Below are positions 1 through 7,662 of a stretch of DNA of 64,000 nucleotides, in pieces. The notes beneath the pieces are model-generated. The model had not been told where the DNA came from, did no database searches, and saw only the letters and a list, made by a program, of their open reading frames with translations. Each line of letters begins with the position of its first letter. The first letter of the stretch is position 1. Source of the DNA: Pseudoalteromonas sp. Z1A8 (GTDB lineage: Bacteria > Pseudomonadota > Gammaproteobacteria > Enterobacterales > Alteromonadaceae); the NCBI RefSeq assembly GCF_011378855.1, contig NZ_WTLB01000011.1, positions 35,985-99,984 of the forward strand, in the 5' to 3' direction. A program made the translations under genes and the position numbers.

Positions 1-470
1 GGACCTTGCTTTAATTTGTCGGCCTTAGTTAATAGTGCTAATACTGGAATTTCACTACCAATAGCCCAATTAATTAAATCGCGGTCTAAATCTTTTAACG
101 GATGACGAATATCCATTAAAATAACAATACCTTTTAAGCTTTGACGCTTTTGCAGATATTCTCCTAGCGACTTCTGCCATTTCTTTTTCATTTCGATTGG
201 CACTTTAGCAAAACCATAGCCTGGTAAATCGATAAGGCGCATATCGTCAACATCAGCTAAATCAAATGTATTAATTAGCTGAGTACGTCCAGGTGTTTTA
301 CTTGTGCGTGCTAGTTTTTGATCGGTTAATGCATTTAATGCACTCGACTTACCTGCGTTGGAGCGACCGGCAAACGCAACTTCAATTCCCGTATCAGCAG
401 GTAATTTAGTAATGTCGGGAGCGCTTGTTACGAAAGACGCAGTATTATATTTGATACGAGATTTGAGCAC
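1..470 (-). CDS. engB: Ribosome biogenesis GTP-binding protein EngB/YsxC (C-terminus outside window)
   Basis: Partial gene: 156 codons are visible and the 3' end runs off the left edge. The GTG start at 470 is chosen because AGGAG lies 5 bases upstream and the N-terminus reads VLKSRIKYN. The G1 loop GRSNAGKSS is at residues 35-43, followed by the G3 segment DLPGYG and the G4 motif TKAD close to the window edge, in the order expected of the EngB/YihA GTPase family. Family knowledge: it is an essential cytoplasmic GTPase acting in 50S subunit assembly. It is divergent from the cytochrome c4 gene, as in many gammaproteobacteria. Identification is firm; only the end is missing. Confidence 0.95.
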   Translation of the reverse strand, partial: MLKSRIKYNTASFVTSAPDITKLPADTGIEVAFAGRSNAGKSSALNALTDQKLARTSKTPGRTQLINTFDLADVDDMRLIDLPGYGFAKVPIEMKKKWQKSLGEYLQKRQSLKGIVILMDIRHPLKDLDRDLINWAIGSEIPVLALLTKADKLKQG

Positions 471-664
471 AGGCTCTCCTAAAACTTAAAAAAATAACGT
501 TGAGTAAACCAAATTCACTCAGGGCGCGTATTTTATACTATAAAGGATGTATTAAAAAGCGTATTTAACCACCTAAAAACAGCACCTATGGTACATTTAA
601 AACATGTTAAAGCTTAATCTAAGTCAAAACCCTGTAAATTATAAGCTTAATATGTGTAGAAAAC

Positions 665-693
665 GTGCCAGAGAATTTATTATCGTGTAGAAT
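665..693 (+). promoter_or_regulatory. Possible promoter of the cytochrome c4 gene
   Basis: GTGCCA (665-670), a 17-base spacer and TAGAAT (688-693) lie 59 bases before the cytochrome start codon. Both hexamers match sigma-70 only partly. The 471-751 gap between engB and this gene holds nothing else that I recognise. Confidence 0.3.
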
Positions 694-751
694 ATATGTA
701 TTACAGCATCACGATTGTAGATGATACAGGGTCGGAAACAGAGAATTCACC

Positions 752-1384
752 ATGAAAAAAATAGCACTATCTTTAACAATATTGCTTGGTGCGTTGTCAG
801 CAAGCAACGCAACAGCATTTGATGGCGATGTAAACGCAGGTAAAGAAAAATCAGCAACGTGTGCGGCTTGTCACGGCCCAGACGGTAATGCGCCGGTTAA
901 TATTTACCCTAAAATTGCAGGTCAACATCCAGATTATATCCTTAAGCAACTTCAGGATTTAAAATTAGGTATGACGTCAGGCGGCAAAGAAGGGCGTATG
1001 GATCCAGTAATGAGCGCTATGGCTATGCCACTAAGCGAGCAAGACATGAAAGATCTAGCTGCTTATTTTTCTTCAATGAACATGTCTGAAGGTGCTACAC
1101 CTAAAGATGTTGTTGAAGTAGGCGAAATGCTTTTTAAAGCAGGCGACGCAGAGCGTGGAATTCCATCATGTGCAGCATGTCATGGCCCACGTGGTAATGG
1201 CTCGTCACTGGCTAAATTTCCAAAGATTTCTTTTCAGCATCCTGGATACATCAAGTCTCAACTTGAAAAGTTCCGTGATGGCACTCGCCACAATGACTTA
1301 AATGGCATGATGGGCGACATTGCAAAGAAATTAACAGATAAAGACATTGAAGTACTTTCTCAGTACTTAGGTGGTCTACACTAA
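752..1384 (+). CDS. Cytochrome c4 (diheme, periplasmic)
   Basis: The 210-residue precursor has a signal peptide (residues 1-22, hydrophobic core then SNATA-FDG). Two c-type haem motifs CAACH, at residues 37-41 and 140-144, each head a similar cytochrome c domain of about 90 residues, which is the internal duplication that defines cytochrome c4. Conserved Met residues follow each haem and could be the sixth ligand. Family role: periplasmic electron carrier from the bc1 complex towards cbb3-type oxidases. It is transcribed alone and closed by a strong terminator. Length is normal for the family. Confidence 0.95.
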   Translation: MKKIALSLTILLGALSASNATAFDGDVNAGKEKSATCAACHGPDGNAPVNIYPKIAGQHPDYILKQLQDLKLGMTSGGKEGRMDPVMSAMAMPLSEQDMKDLAAYFSSMNMSEGATPKDVVEVGEMLFKAGDAERGIPSCAACHGPRGNGSSLAKFPKISFQHPGYIKSQLEKFRDGTRHNDLNGMMGDIAKKLTDKDIEVLSQYLGGLH

Positions 1385-1432
1385 AGTCGTATTTATTTAG
1401 CAGTTGATAATAAATACACTACAATGTGTTAC

Positions 1433-1458
1433 AAAAAGCAGCTTAGGCTGCTTTTTTT
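1433..1458 (+). terminator. Intrinsic terminator of cytochrome c4
   Basis: AAAAAGCAGC, loop TTAG, GCTGCTTTTT followed by more T. A 10-bp perfect stem with U-tract, 48 bases after the stop codon. Confidence 0.9.
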
Positions 1459-1639
1459 GTGCCTGTAATTAACGATATCACCCTTTTGTATGTAAGACAT
1501 TGACTATGCTCCGCTGTGAGAAAAGTCTTCTTTTATTTTTAAATGATAAGCTAAGTTATTGTAATTTATTGTTTATGTGTTTTTCCAATGTAATAATTAT
1601 AATAAAAGTTATATAAATCAGTTGTAACAAAATTATTAA

Positions 1640-1964
1640 CGAGTAAATTAACCCCTGTCGCAAAAACAATAACAAAACGGAAACAGCTATAAGGAAAGTA
1701 GCGCGGCATGACTACATAGCACAAGATTGGTGCTACTAAAGGAAATAATAAAAAAGTGTCAGGATGACCGAAAATAATAAAAAACTCATGGAAGTTTAAT
1801 AATAAAAACAAAATGGAATGTAACAAGGAACGTAAAAATAATAACAATACGGACTGATAATAATAAAAATAATAAAGACTAAAAAAAGTCGAAGGGAGAA
1901 GTGTCCAGATAATGGCGCTCAGATTAGCAGGCGGTAGAGATGTTTTCTCTACCGCCTTTTTATT
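1640..1964 (+). ncRNA. Probable CsrB/CsrC-type regulatory RNA (CsrA-sequestering)
   Basis: The gene-free interval between cytochrome c4 and yihI carries nine GGA triplets on the plus strand within 220 bases (1679, 1693, 1741, 1762, 1790, 1815, 1827, 1851, 1895) in an A-rich, otherwise GC-poor sequence. Several sit in hairpin loops: GTC-AGGAT-GAC near 1759-1769 and AAACT-CATGGA-AGTTT near 1783-1798. A further hairpin is TAGCAC/GTGCTA around 1717-1735. The segment ends in a perfect 11-bp terminator. Many unpaired GGA motifs plus a terminator are the hallmark of CsrA-binding RNAs, and in E. coli csrC lies between yihA (engB) and yihI, the same neighbourhood. The 5' end is not determined: no convincing promoter was found, though TGTAAG at 1491 could be half of a UvrY/GacA-type site. 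Nothing else is seen in 1459-1640 or 1965-2134. Confidence 0.72.
1930..1963 (+). terminator. Terminator of the GGA-rich small RNA
   Basis: GGCGGTAGAGA (1930-1940), loop TGTTT, TCTCTACCGCC (1946-1956), then TTTTTATTT. A perfect 11-bp GC-rich stem with U-tract, about 170 bases ahead of yihI and not attached to any reading frame. Confidence 0.9.
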
Positions 1965-2134
1965 TGTCCTGTTACAATACCCACCGTTTAAAATTAGCGA
2001 TTAATTAGCTAAGGCGCTTTTAAATGGGAAACCCAACCTCTATAGCGCAAACTGAATTCTTCTGGCTAGGCCAGCACTGCGATGCCCATTAATTTGCGCT
2101 TCGCTCAAAACCTCTTAAGTGAGATGATCAAGAT

Positions 2135-2731
2135 ATGAGTAGAACTAAAAAGTCACGCAAAAGCCCAGCAAATGGACCTGTTCGTTTAAGCCAAGATAAG
2201 CTTAAAGAAATGCGCGCATTAAAAGAGCAGCGAGTTAAAAAAACCAAAGGCGCTAAGCCGGGTTCTCGTAACGCGCCAGATTTACTAGATAGCGAAAGCC
2301 ATAATGCTGGTCACGCGCCTAAAGATAAGCGTGTGGGCAGTAAAAAGCCAGTGCCATTGATTGCAACTGCGCCAGAACCTAAAGTTGAAATGAAACGCAA
2401 CTTAAAGCCAACTATTGAGCTTAAAAAAGTAATTGAGCCACAGTTTACACCTGAACAAGAGCTAGAAGCGCTTGAAAATGACGAACGTCTACTTAAATTA
2501 GTAGAGCGTCATGAAGAAGGTGAAATGCTAACAGGTAAAGATGCGAAGTACTTTAATAGCCGAATTGCTCGCCATCAGGCGTTATGTGAAATTCTTGGTA
2601 TTGAAGATGAAGATGAAGACGAGTTTGAAGATGACCTTGAAGATGATATTGAAAGCAAGGGCAGCTCTGATTTCGATCAATACTTATCTGACGATTTAGC
2701 TAACGAATGGCTAGATGAAGACGACAAATAG
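2135..2731 (+). CDS. yihI: Der GTPase-activating protein YihI
   Basis: A 198-residue cytoplasmic protein with a very basic N-terminal tail (residues 1-40 rich in Lys/Arg, starting MSRTKKSRKSP), a central conserved block (about 95-160, including EQELEALENDERLL) and a highly acidic C-terminal stretch (about 165-195). This charge layout is typical of YihI. Family role: it stimulates GTP hydrolysis by Der (EngA) and so modulates late 50S ribosome assembly. It precedes a DUF2489 gene by 12 bases, presumably cotranscribed. Placement between the csrC-like RNA and hemN matches enterobacteria. Confidence 0.9.
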   Translation: MSRTKKSRKSPANGPVRLSQDKLKEMRALKEQRVKKTKGAKPGSRNAPDLLDSESHNAGHAPKDKRVGSKKPVPLIATAPEPKVEMKRNLKPTIELKKVIEPQFTPEQELEALENDERLLKLVERHEEGEMLTGKDAKYFNSRIARHQALCEILGIEDEDEDEFEDDLEDDIESKGSSDFDQYLSDDLANEWLDEDDK

Positions 2732-2743
2732 TAAGGGCCAATA

Positions 2744-3259
2744 ATGAGTACTGCGGTAATTTTAGCCTTACTTTTAGGTGCTGCTATAATAGTTGGTTTG
2801 GCATTTTATGCGGGTCAGTTGCTGTATAAGTTAAATGCGCAAAAAAAGTTAATTGCTAAAACGCAGGCTGAACAAAAGCAAAAGCTTGAAAAGTCGCGTT
2901 TAAAGCGAAATGCTAAACTAGCCGATAGTATTCATTTAATTGCGCGTGCAATGAATGAAGAGCAGTGTGAGTTTTCTGAAGGCTGTTTACGTATTTGGGT
3001 ACTTATGTCTCAATATGGCTTTGAGAGTGAGCGTGATTTAACGACGCAATATCCTGGCATTTATAAAATGTACCAGGTAGTTAAAGAAATGCCGACACAC
3101 GATGCACGAAAAAAATACGCTAAAAAAGAGATTTTTAAGCTTGATACAGCTCGCTGGCAAGCTGAAGAAACACTTAAAGATGAAGTTAAAGCCGATTGCG
3201 CTAAAATTATCATCGAATTTAAAGCAGCCCCTGGCAGCGATAAAGTAGTTTTTAACTAG
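2744..3259 (+). CDS. DUF2489 family membrane-anchored protein
   Basis: A 171-residue protein with one N-terminal transmembrane segment (about residues 4-27), then a short basic linker (KLNAQKKLIAKTQAEQKQKLEKSRLKRN) that looks like coiled coil, and a cytoplasmic domain with the C-E-(F)-SEGC and FELD/FKLDTARWQAEE-like segments of DUF2489. Function unknown. It follows yihI by 12 bases and is closed by a terminator, so the two form a small operon. Recognition rests on the family pattern, not on a search. Confidence 0.8.
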   Translation: MSTAVILALLLGAAIIVGLAFYAGQLLYKLNAQKKLIAKTQAEQKQKLEKSRLKRNAKLADSIHLIARAMNEEQCEFSEGCLRIWVLMSQYGFESERDLTTQYPGIYKMYQVVKEMPTHDARKKYAKKEIFKLDTARWQAEETLKDEVKADCAKIIIEFKAAPGSDKVVFN

Positions 3260-3281
3260 CTTTAATTTTTCGAGTACTAAG

Positions 3282-3309
3282 AAAAAGCAGACCTTGGTCT
3301 GCTTTTTTT
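3282..3309. terminator. Bidirectional terminator between DUF2489 gene and hemN
   Basis: AAAAAGCAGACC, loop TT, GGTCTGCTTTTT. A 12-bp perfect stem with A-run and T-run on both sides; it lies between convergent genes and can serve both. Confidence 0.9.
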
Positions 3310-3327
3310 ATGCCGAACAAATTTTAG

Positions 3328-4701
3328 CTAAATCACTCGTGAAAAACGCGTCGCATTTATTTGTTTTTGTAAATGAGCGTCAAAGCACATACATATAATG
3401 CGGATAAATAAGTTGCCTCGCGGTGTTACACTAATTTTATTATTAGTAATAGTTACTAACTCATCTTTAATAAGTGGTACAAGCGCTAATAACGCATCCT
3501 CAAAGTAGTCATTAAATATAAGCGCATGCTTTTCGCTAAAGTCTTGTATATCTAACTCAAATTGGCAAATGAGCTGTTTAATTGCATCAGCACGAATAAC
3601 ATCATCATGTGTTAAGTGCATACCTTTATTAAGAGCACAGCCGCTTTGTGTTTCTACGTTATGATAATAATGTTTTAACTCTTTTTGATTTTGTAAAATG
3701 GCGGTGCCAATTTGCGAAATTGATGAAACTCCCAAACCTAATAAATCACAATTACCATGGGTTGTATAACCCTGGAAATTACGATGTAGCTTACCTTCAT
3801 TTTGGGCAACAGCTAGTTCGTTATCGGTTTTTGCAAAGTGGTCCATACCAATAAATTGATAGCCTGCTTGCGTCATCTGCTCCAGCGTATTTTTAAACAT
3901 GGTGAGCTTATTATGCGCACTGGGTAAATCGGCATCTTTAATTTTACGTTGTGCGGCAAAGCGCTCTGGTAAATGCGCATAGTTAAACACTGATACACGA
4001 TCAGGGCTTAACTCAATAAGTTGCTCTATAGTTTGCTTAAAGCTCTCTGGCGTTTGTAGAGGCAGACCGTAAATCATATCTGCATTAATAGATTGAAATC
4101 CCAGATCGCGAGCTTGTGTAATTAATTGCTTAACCGTATCTGCATTTTGAGGGCGATTAACAGCAAGTTGTACGTCGTCGTTAAAGTCTTGAATCCCAAA
4201 CGAGACACGGTTAAAACCAAGCATTCTTAAATCAACAAGCATATTATCGGCAAGTGAACGTGGGTCTATTTCAATGCCGCGCTCTGTGGTGCTTGTAAAA
4301 TTAAAGTGCTGCTCTAAAAGCTTAATTAGACGAGTCATTTGTTTTGCGGTTAAAAAAGTGGGAGTACCTCCACCTAAATGTAATTGCTCAACCGTGTAGC
4401 TTTTAAATAAGTGTGCTTGGGCAGTAATTTCTTTTGCTAAAAAGTCGAGATACGTATCTGCTTTAGATTGATGGCGGGTAATTATTTTATTGCAACCACA
4501 GTAGTAGCAAAGTTGGCTACAAAACGGAATATGAATATATAACGAAAGTGAGCGACTCGTTGATGATTCTACAGCGCTTAATAGGTCTTGTTGTTGATAT
4601 CCATCACGCAGTGATAGAGCTGTGGGATACGAGGTATAACGCGGGCCAGACACATTATATTTGTTTATTAGGGTTTGATCCCATTGTGGAAGTTTAATCA
4701 T
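3328..4701 (-). CDS. hemN: Oxygen-independent coproporphyrinogen III oxidase (radical SAM)
   Basis: Catalyses anaerobic decarboxylation of coproporphyrinogen III to protoporphyrinogen IX in haem synthesis. The radical-SAM cluster motif CxxxCxxC is read as C-SQL-C-YY-C-G-C at residues 61-70 counted from the chosen ATG. The upstream NVSGPRYTSYPTA segment and the GGGTPT glycine-rich SAM-binding motif are also present. An ORF extends to a GTG at 4710, but that codon has no spacing to the only Shine-Dalgarno-like AGG; the ATG at 4701 has 8 bases. Length of 457 residues matches E. coli HemN. An FNR-type promoter precedes it. Confidence 0.96.
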   Translation of the reverse strand: MIKLPQWDQTLINKYNVSGPRYTSYPTALSLRDGYQQQDLLSAVESSTSRSLSLYIHIPFCSQLCYYCGCNKIITRHQSKADTYLDFLAKEITAQAHLFKSYTVEQLHLGGGTPTFLTAKQMTRLIKLLEQHFNFTSTTERGIEIDPRSLADNMLVDLRMLGFNRVSFGIQDFNDDVQLAVNRPQNADTVKQLITQARDLGFQSINADMIYGLPLQTPESFKQTIEQLIELSPDRVSVFNYAHLPERFAAQRKIKDADLPSAHNKLTMFKNTLEQMTQAGYQFIGMDHFAKTDNELAVAQNEGKLHRNFQGYTTHGNCDLLGLGVSSISQIGTAILQNQKELKHYYHNVETQSGCALNKGMHLTHDDVIRADAIKQLICQFELDIQDFSEKHALIFNDYFEDALLALVPLIKDELVTITNNKISVTPRGNLFIRIICMCFDAHLQKQINATRFSRVI

Positions 4702-4732
4702 CACGCGCACCTAAGTATTTATTTAGGGGGTG

Positions 4733-4774
4733 ATTATAAAAAAGTACGCAGTAAGGCGGTTTGATCTATAACAA
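4733..4774 (-). promoter_or_regulatory. FNR-type (class II) promoter of hemN
   Basis: On the plus strand TTGAT-CTAT-AACAA (4761-4774) matches the FNR consensus TTGAT-N4-ATCAA at 9 of 10 positions. On the minus strand a perfect -10 TATAAT is at 4738-4733. This puts the FNR centre (4767.5) about 41 bases upstream of the expected start point near 4727, the class II activation distance. An anaerobic haem gene is an expected target. Confidence 0.7.
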
Positions 4775-4800
4775 AAAAGGTGCCGAAGCACCTTTTTTAA
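4775..4800. terminator. Terminator of darP (reads both ways)
   Basis: AAAAGGTGC-CGAA-GCACCTTTTTT on the plus strand. On the minus strand, the direction of darP, the loop is the stabilising TTCG tetraloop and a T-run follows. It abuts the hemN FNR site. Confidence 0.88.
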
Positions 4801-4825
4801 TAAAATATCAATTAATGCGGTCTAA

Positions 4826-5359
4826 TTAATACGTAATGGTATGGGCATCTTTGAGATATTGAAATAACTCTTTATAACCTTTACCCGGCTTTTCAGCTTT
4901 CGCTTCTTTTGCCGCATTACGAACCAATTGACGCATTTGCTGACGATCAAGAGACGGGAACTGCTCAATGGTCTCATTGATAAGGTCATCGCCTTGTTCA
5001 ATTAGGTCTGAACGTAGTTGCTCAATTTTTTTGACCAATACTTCAGCTTGGTTATTTTTATTAAGCATTACATCGATAATCGCTCTAATAGCGTCAATGT
5101 TTTCTACAGTACGCAACGTTTTAGCGATGTAGTTTAAGTGACGGCGGTACGCGTCACTTTTATTACTTATTTTATCAGCAACCACCATTGCGGCTTTTAA
5201 ATCGTCATTTAATGGCAGGCGTTCGCGCTGTTTTTTACCCATTTTGGCAATTTCAGTACCTAACTGATGAAACTCTTGCGCTTCGCGCTTAAGCTCTGTT
5301 CTTGATACATATTCAATTTCTTCTTCAATTTCAGCAGGCTTGCCTTTTTTCTTTGCCAT
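4826..5359 (-). CDS. darP: Ribosome-associated protein DarP/YjgA (DUF615)
   Basis: A 177-residue, charged, soluble helical protein starting MAKKKGKPAE with the DUF615 signature (YVSRTELKREAQEFHQLG, then LPLNDDLKAAM and a C-terminal RQLVRNAAKEAK block). Family role: it binds the large-subunit assembly intermediate and promotes peptidyl transferase centre maturation in E. coli. Divergent from pmbA with a 144-base gap, the arrangement seen in many gammaproteobacteria. Start has the upstream AAGAGCACCCC purine stretch. Confidence 0.93.
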   Translation of the reverse strand: MAKKKGKPAEIEEEIEYVSRTELKREAQEFHQLGTEIAKMGKKQRERLPLNDDLKAAMVVADKISNKSDAYRRHLNYIAKTLRTVENIDAIRAIIDVMLNKNNQAEVLVKKIEQLRSDLIEQGDDLINETIEQFPSLDRQQMRQLVRNAAKEAKAEKPGKGYKELFQYLKDAHTITY

Positions 5360-5503
5360 GGGGTGCTCTTAAATAAAAATAACTTTTGCCATTATACATG
5401 AATATGATACTTAGGAATATTAGCTGATGTGATGCATTGAGTGTGTTAGCATTTAAATATAAGAAATGCGTGCATTATGCCTCTAAGGCTCAGGACTTAA
5501 TTT

Positions 5504-6853
5504 ATGAAAAGCCAACAAAACGATCCAATTTATTCTCAAATATCGCAAGTTAAAGATGCGGTAGCAGAAGTACTCGAACATGCTAAAAAATTAGGCGCTA
5601 CAGCTGCAGAAGCAGCCATGTCTAGCACGTCTGGGTTATCGGTTAGTACACGAATGGGTGAAGTAGAAACCATTGAGTTTAACCAAGACGGCGGCTTAGG
5701 CATTAGTGTATACGTTGGTAATAATAAAGGTTCGGCATCAACCGCTGATTTAAATCCAAAAACATTGCGCATGGTAGTAGAAAAAGCGATTGATATAGCC
5801 AAATTTACATCGGATGATCCATTTAACGGCGTTGCTGATAAAGAATTACTGGAATTTAATCCTAAAGATTTAGATTTATATCATCCTTGGGATGTAAGTC
5901 CTGAGGAAGGCATTGAGCTTTGTCATGCTGCTGAGCAAGCTGCACTAAATGCTGATGAGCGTATTGTTAACTCAGATGGCGCAAGCTTTTCATCGCATCA
6001 GGGGCTACGTGTTTATGGTAACAGCCATGGTTTGATAACGGGCTTTCCGCGTACTCGTCATAGCATTAGTACAATGGTAATAGGTCAAGATGGCGAGCAG
6101 ATGCAACGCGACTCTGCTTATACTGTTGCGCGCGACCAAGCGGGTTTAAATGACGCAGCGGCAGTTGGGCTTGAAGCCGCAGCTGAAACGCTCGCTAAAT
6201 TAAATAGTCAAAAGCTAGGCACAATGAAAGTACCTGTTATTTTTAGAGCCGATATTGCAAATTCATTATTTGGGCACTTAGTATCGGCAATTGGTGGTGG
6301 CGCACTTTATCGTAAATCAAGTTTTTTACTTGATAGCTTAGGCACACAAGTATTTAGTAATTGTGTGAATATTGCCGAGCGCCCACATATTTTAAAAGGG
6401 TTGGCATCATCACCGTTTGATAGCGAAGGTGTTAAAACATTCGATAGAGAAATTATTCAAGGCGGCGAGCTACAAACGTATTTATTAGCAAGTTATGCTG
6501 CGCGTAAAATGAATATGACCCCTACAGGGCATGCCGGCGGTATACATAACTGGTTAGTTGAGCAAACTCATAACGATTTAACAGCGCTATTAAAAACGAT
6601 GGGCACTGGCTTGTTAGTGACCGAGCTAATGGGGCAGGGTGTAAATACAGTAACGGGTGATTACTCTCGTGGCGCTGCTGGTTTTTGGGTCGAAAATGGT
6701 GAAATTCAATATCCTGTAAGCGAAATTACCATTGCTGGTAATTTAAAAGATATGTTTAAAGGCATATCTGCTATTGGTGGTGACATAGAGCGCCGTGGTG
6801 GTATTCAAACCGGCTCAGTATTAATAGAGCAAATGCAAATAGCCGGCGCTTAA
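5504..6853 (+). CDS. pmbA: Metalloprotease PmbA/TldE
   Basis: The 449-residue length is essentially that of E. coli PmbA (TldE). It has the family's N-terminal block (ATAAEAAMSSTSGLSVSTRMGEVE), the central GLNDAAAVGLEAAAETLAKL and the C-terminal glycine-rich strands ending IQTGSVLIEQM. The HExxxH zinc motif is absent, as expected for the TldE half of the TldD/TldE heterodimer. Family role: with TldD it degrades unfolded peptides, processes microcin B17 and matures peptide-derived products. No tldD is in the window. Cytoplasmic. Confidence 0.95.
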   Translation: MKSQQNDPIYSQISQVKDAVAEVLEHAKKLGATAAEAAMSSTSGLSVSTRMGEVETIEFNQDGGLGISVYVGNNKGSASTADLNPKTLRMVVEKAIDIAKFTSDDPFNGVADKELLEFNPKDLDLYHPWDVSPEEGIELCHAAEQAALNADERIVNSDGASFSSHQGLRVYGNSHGLITGFPRTRHSISTMVIGQDGEQMQRDSAYTVARDQAGLNDAAAVGLEAAAETLAKLNSQKLGTMKVPVIFRADIANSLFGHLVSAIGGGALYRKSSFLLDSLGTQVFSNCVNIAERPHILKGLASSPFDSEGVKTFDREIIQGGELQTYLLASYAARKMNMTPTGHAGGIHNWLVEQTHNDLTALLKTMGTGLLVTELMGQGVNTVTGDYSRGAAGFWVENGEIQYPVSEITIAGNLKDMFKGISAIGGDIERRGGIQTGSVLIEQMQIAGA

Positions 6854-6868
6854 TATAAAAGCGACTTT

Positions 6869-6898
6869 TTAAGCCAAGCATTAAAGCGCTTGGCTTAA
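6869..6898 (+). terminator. Stem-loop after pmbA
   Basis: TTAAGCCAAGC and GCTTGGCTTAA form an 11-bp stem with an 8-base loop 15 bases after the pmbA stop. The downstream U-tract is poor (GTATGCTTTATTT), so termination may be partial. Confidence 0.5.
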
Positions 6899-6929
6899 GT
6901 ATGCTTTATTTAAATTTACGAGGTGTAAA

Positions 6930-7409
6930 ATGGCAAAAGATAGATATGCACCAAAACCGCTAACCGATATTATGGCGGGGTTAAATAATCGTTTATCGGC
7001 TTATGCAGGCAAAAGCCAAGCACTTGATACACAGCAAACACTACTTAAAGATTTTTTAGGTCCTAAGTTAGGCGATAAATGCCGAGTAAGTAATTACCGA
7101 GACGGTACGCTAATGATAGAGGCGGTGTCTGCACCTATCGCGCTTAGGCTTAATTATTTAAAAATGGATATGCTTTCACATTTTAGAGCTGCCGGAATGG
7201 CAGAGCTCGGGCAAATAAAAATCACAGCAAATCCGCAAGCAACTCAACGATTAAGTACTGCGAATAAGTCGGGCAGTCCTGCAGTTACCAACTCTCGTAA
7301 AATGAGTGAGCAAACAGCTGATTACTTAAACGCGATAGCATCTTCGGCCCCTCCTTCTTTAAAAGAAAAACTAGAGCGTTTAGCGCTTCACGGAAAAAAT
7401 AAAAGTTAG
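6930..7409 (+). CDS. DciA-like protein (DUF721), possible DnaB helicase loader
   Basis: A 159-residue cytoplasmic protein. The N-terminal half carries a KH-like DUF721 pattern: LLKDFLGPKLGDKCRVSNYRDGTLMIEAVSAPIALRLNYLKMDML, where the 'G-x-L-x-I-x-V-x-S-x-x-W/A-x-x-L' strand-helix is typical of DciA. The C-terminal half is low-complexity and probably disordered. Family knowledge: DciA is the ancestral bacterial loader of the replicative helicase, present where DnaC/DnaI are absent. In many gammaproteobacteria a DUF721 gene lies near secA; here secA is about 4 kb away on the other strand. Shine-Dalgarno GAGGT is 6 bases before the ATG. Confidence 0.72.
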   Translation: MAKDRYAPKPLTDIMAGLNNRLSAYAGKSQALDTQQTLLKDFLGPKLGDKCRVSNYRDGTLMIEAVSAPIALRLNYLKMDMLSHFRAAGMAELGQIKITANPQATQRLSTANKSGSPAVTNSRKMSEQTADYLNAIASSAPPSLKEKLERLALHGKNKS

Positions 7410-7553
7410 CCTTAACTACCCACCATTTTGTCATTGGTAGGGCTATTTTTGCAGCTCACCGCATTCAAAATACTTTGTTACATATTCCATTTTATTGTTG
7501 GCCTAATGAGGTTTATGATACTGCGTAGGCTTTATATTGATTGAAGCTCTTTG

Positions 7554-7634
7554 ATACCCATTCCATTAAGTAAAAGCGTGTAGGCAGTGCTATTTTTATT
7601 CCTGCTATATTCAAGAATTTAATGGAGTTGGTAT
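7554..7634. repeat. Short palindromic element with ATACC...GGTAT ends
   Basis: The ends ATACCCATTCCATTAA (7554-7569) and TTAATGGAGTTGGTAT (7619-7634) are inverted repeats with two mismatches in 16. They resemble the ends of the 209-bp elements at 35397 and 37551 (ATACCAAT...ATTGGTAT). Probably a shortened or related member; the interior shows no similarity that I can see. Confidence 0.5.
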
Positions 7635-7662
7635 TAAGTTCTAACTAACAAACGGAATCATT

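Noticed and set aside
1566..1847. A 93-codon minus-strand ORF rich in Phe and Leu
   Set aside because: It is antisense to the GGA-rich RNA; its composition is what A-rich, U-poor RNA gives on the complementary strand. No family pattern and no ribosome binding site.
1640..1964. Spot 42 RNA (spf), known near engB in enterobacteria
   Set aside because: Spot 42 lies on the polA side of engB, and its conserved sequence and short length are not seen here; the GGA motif density fits CsrB/C instead.
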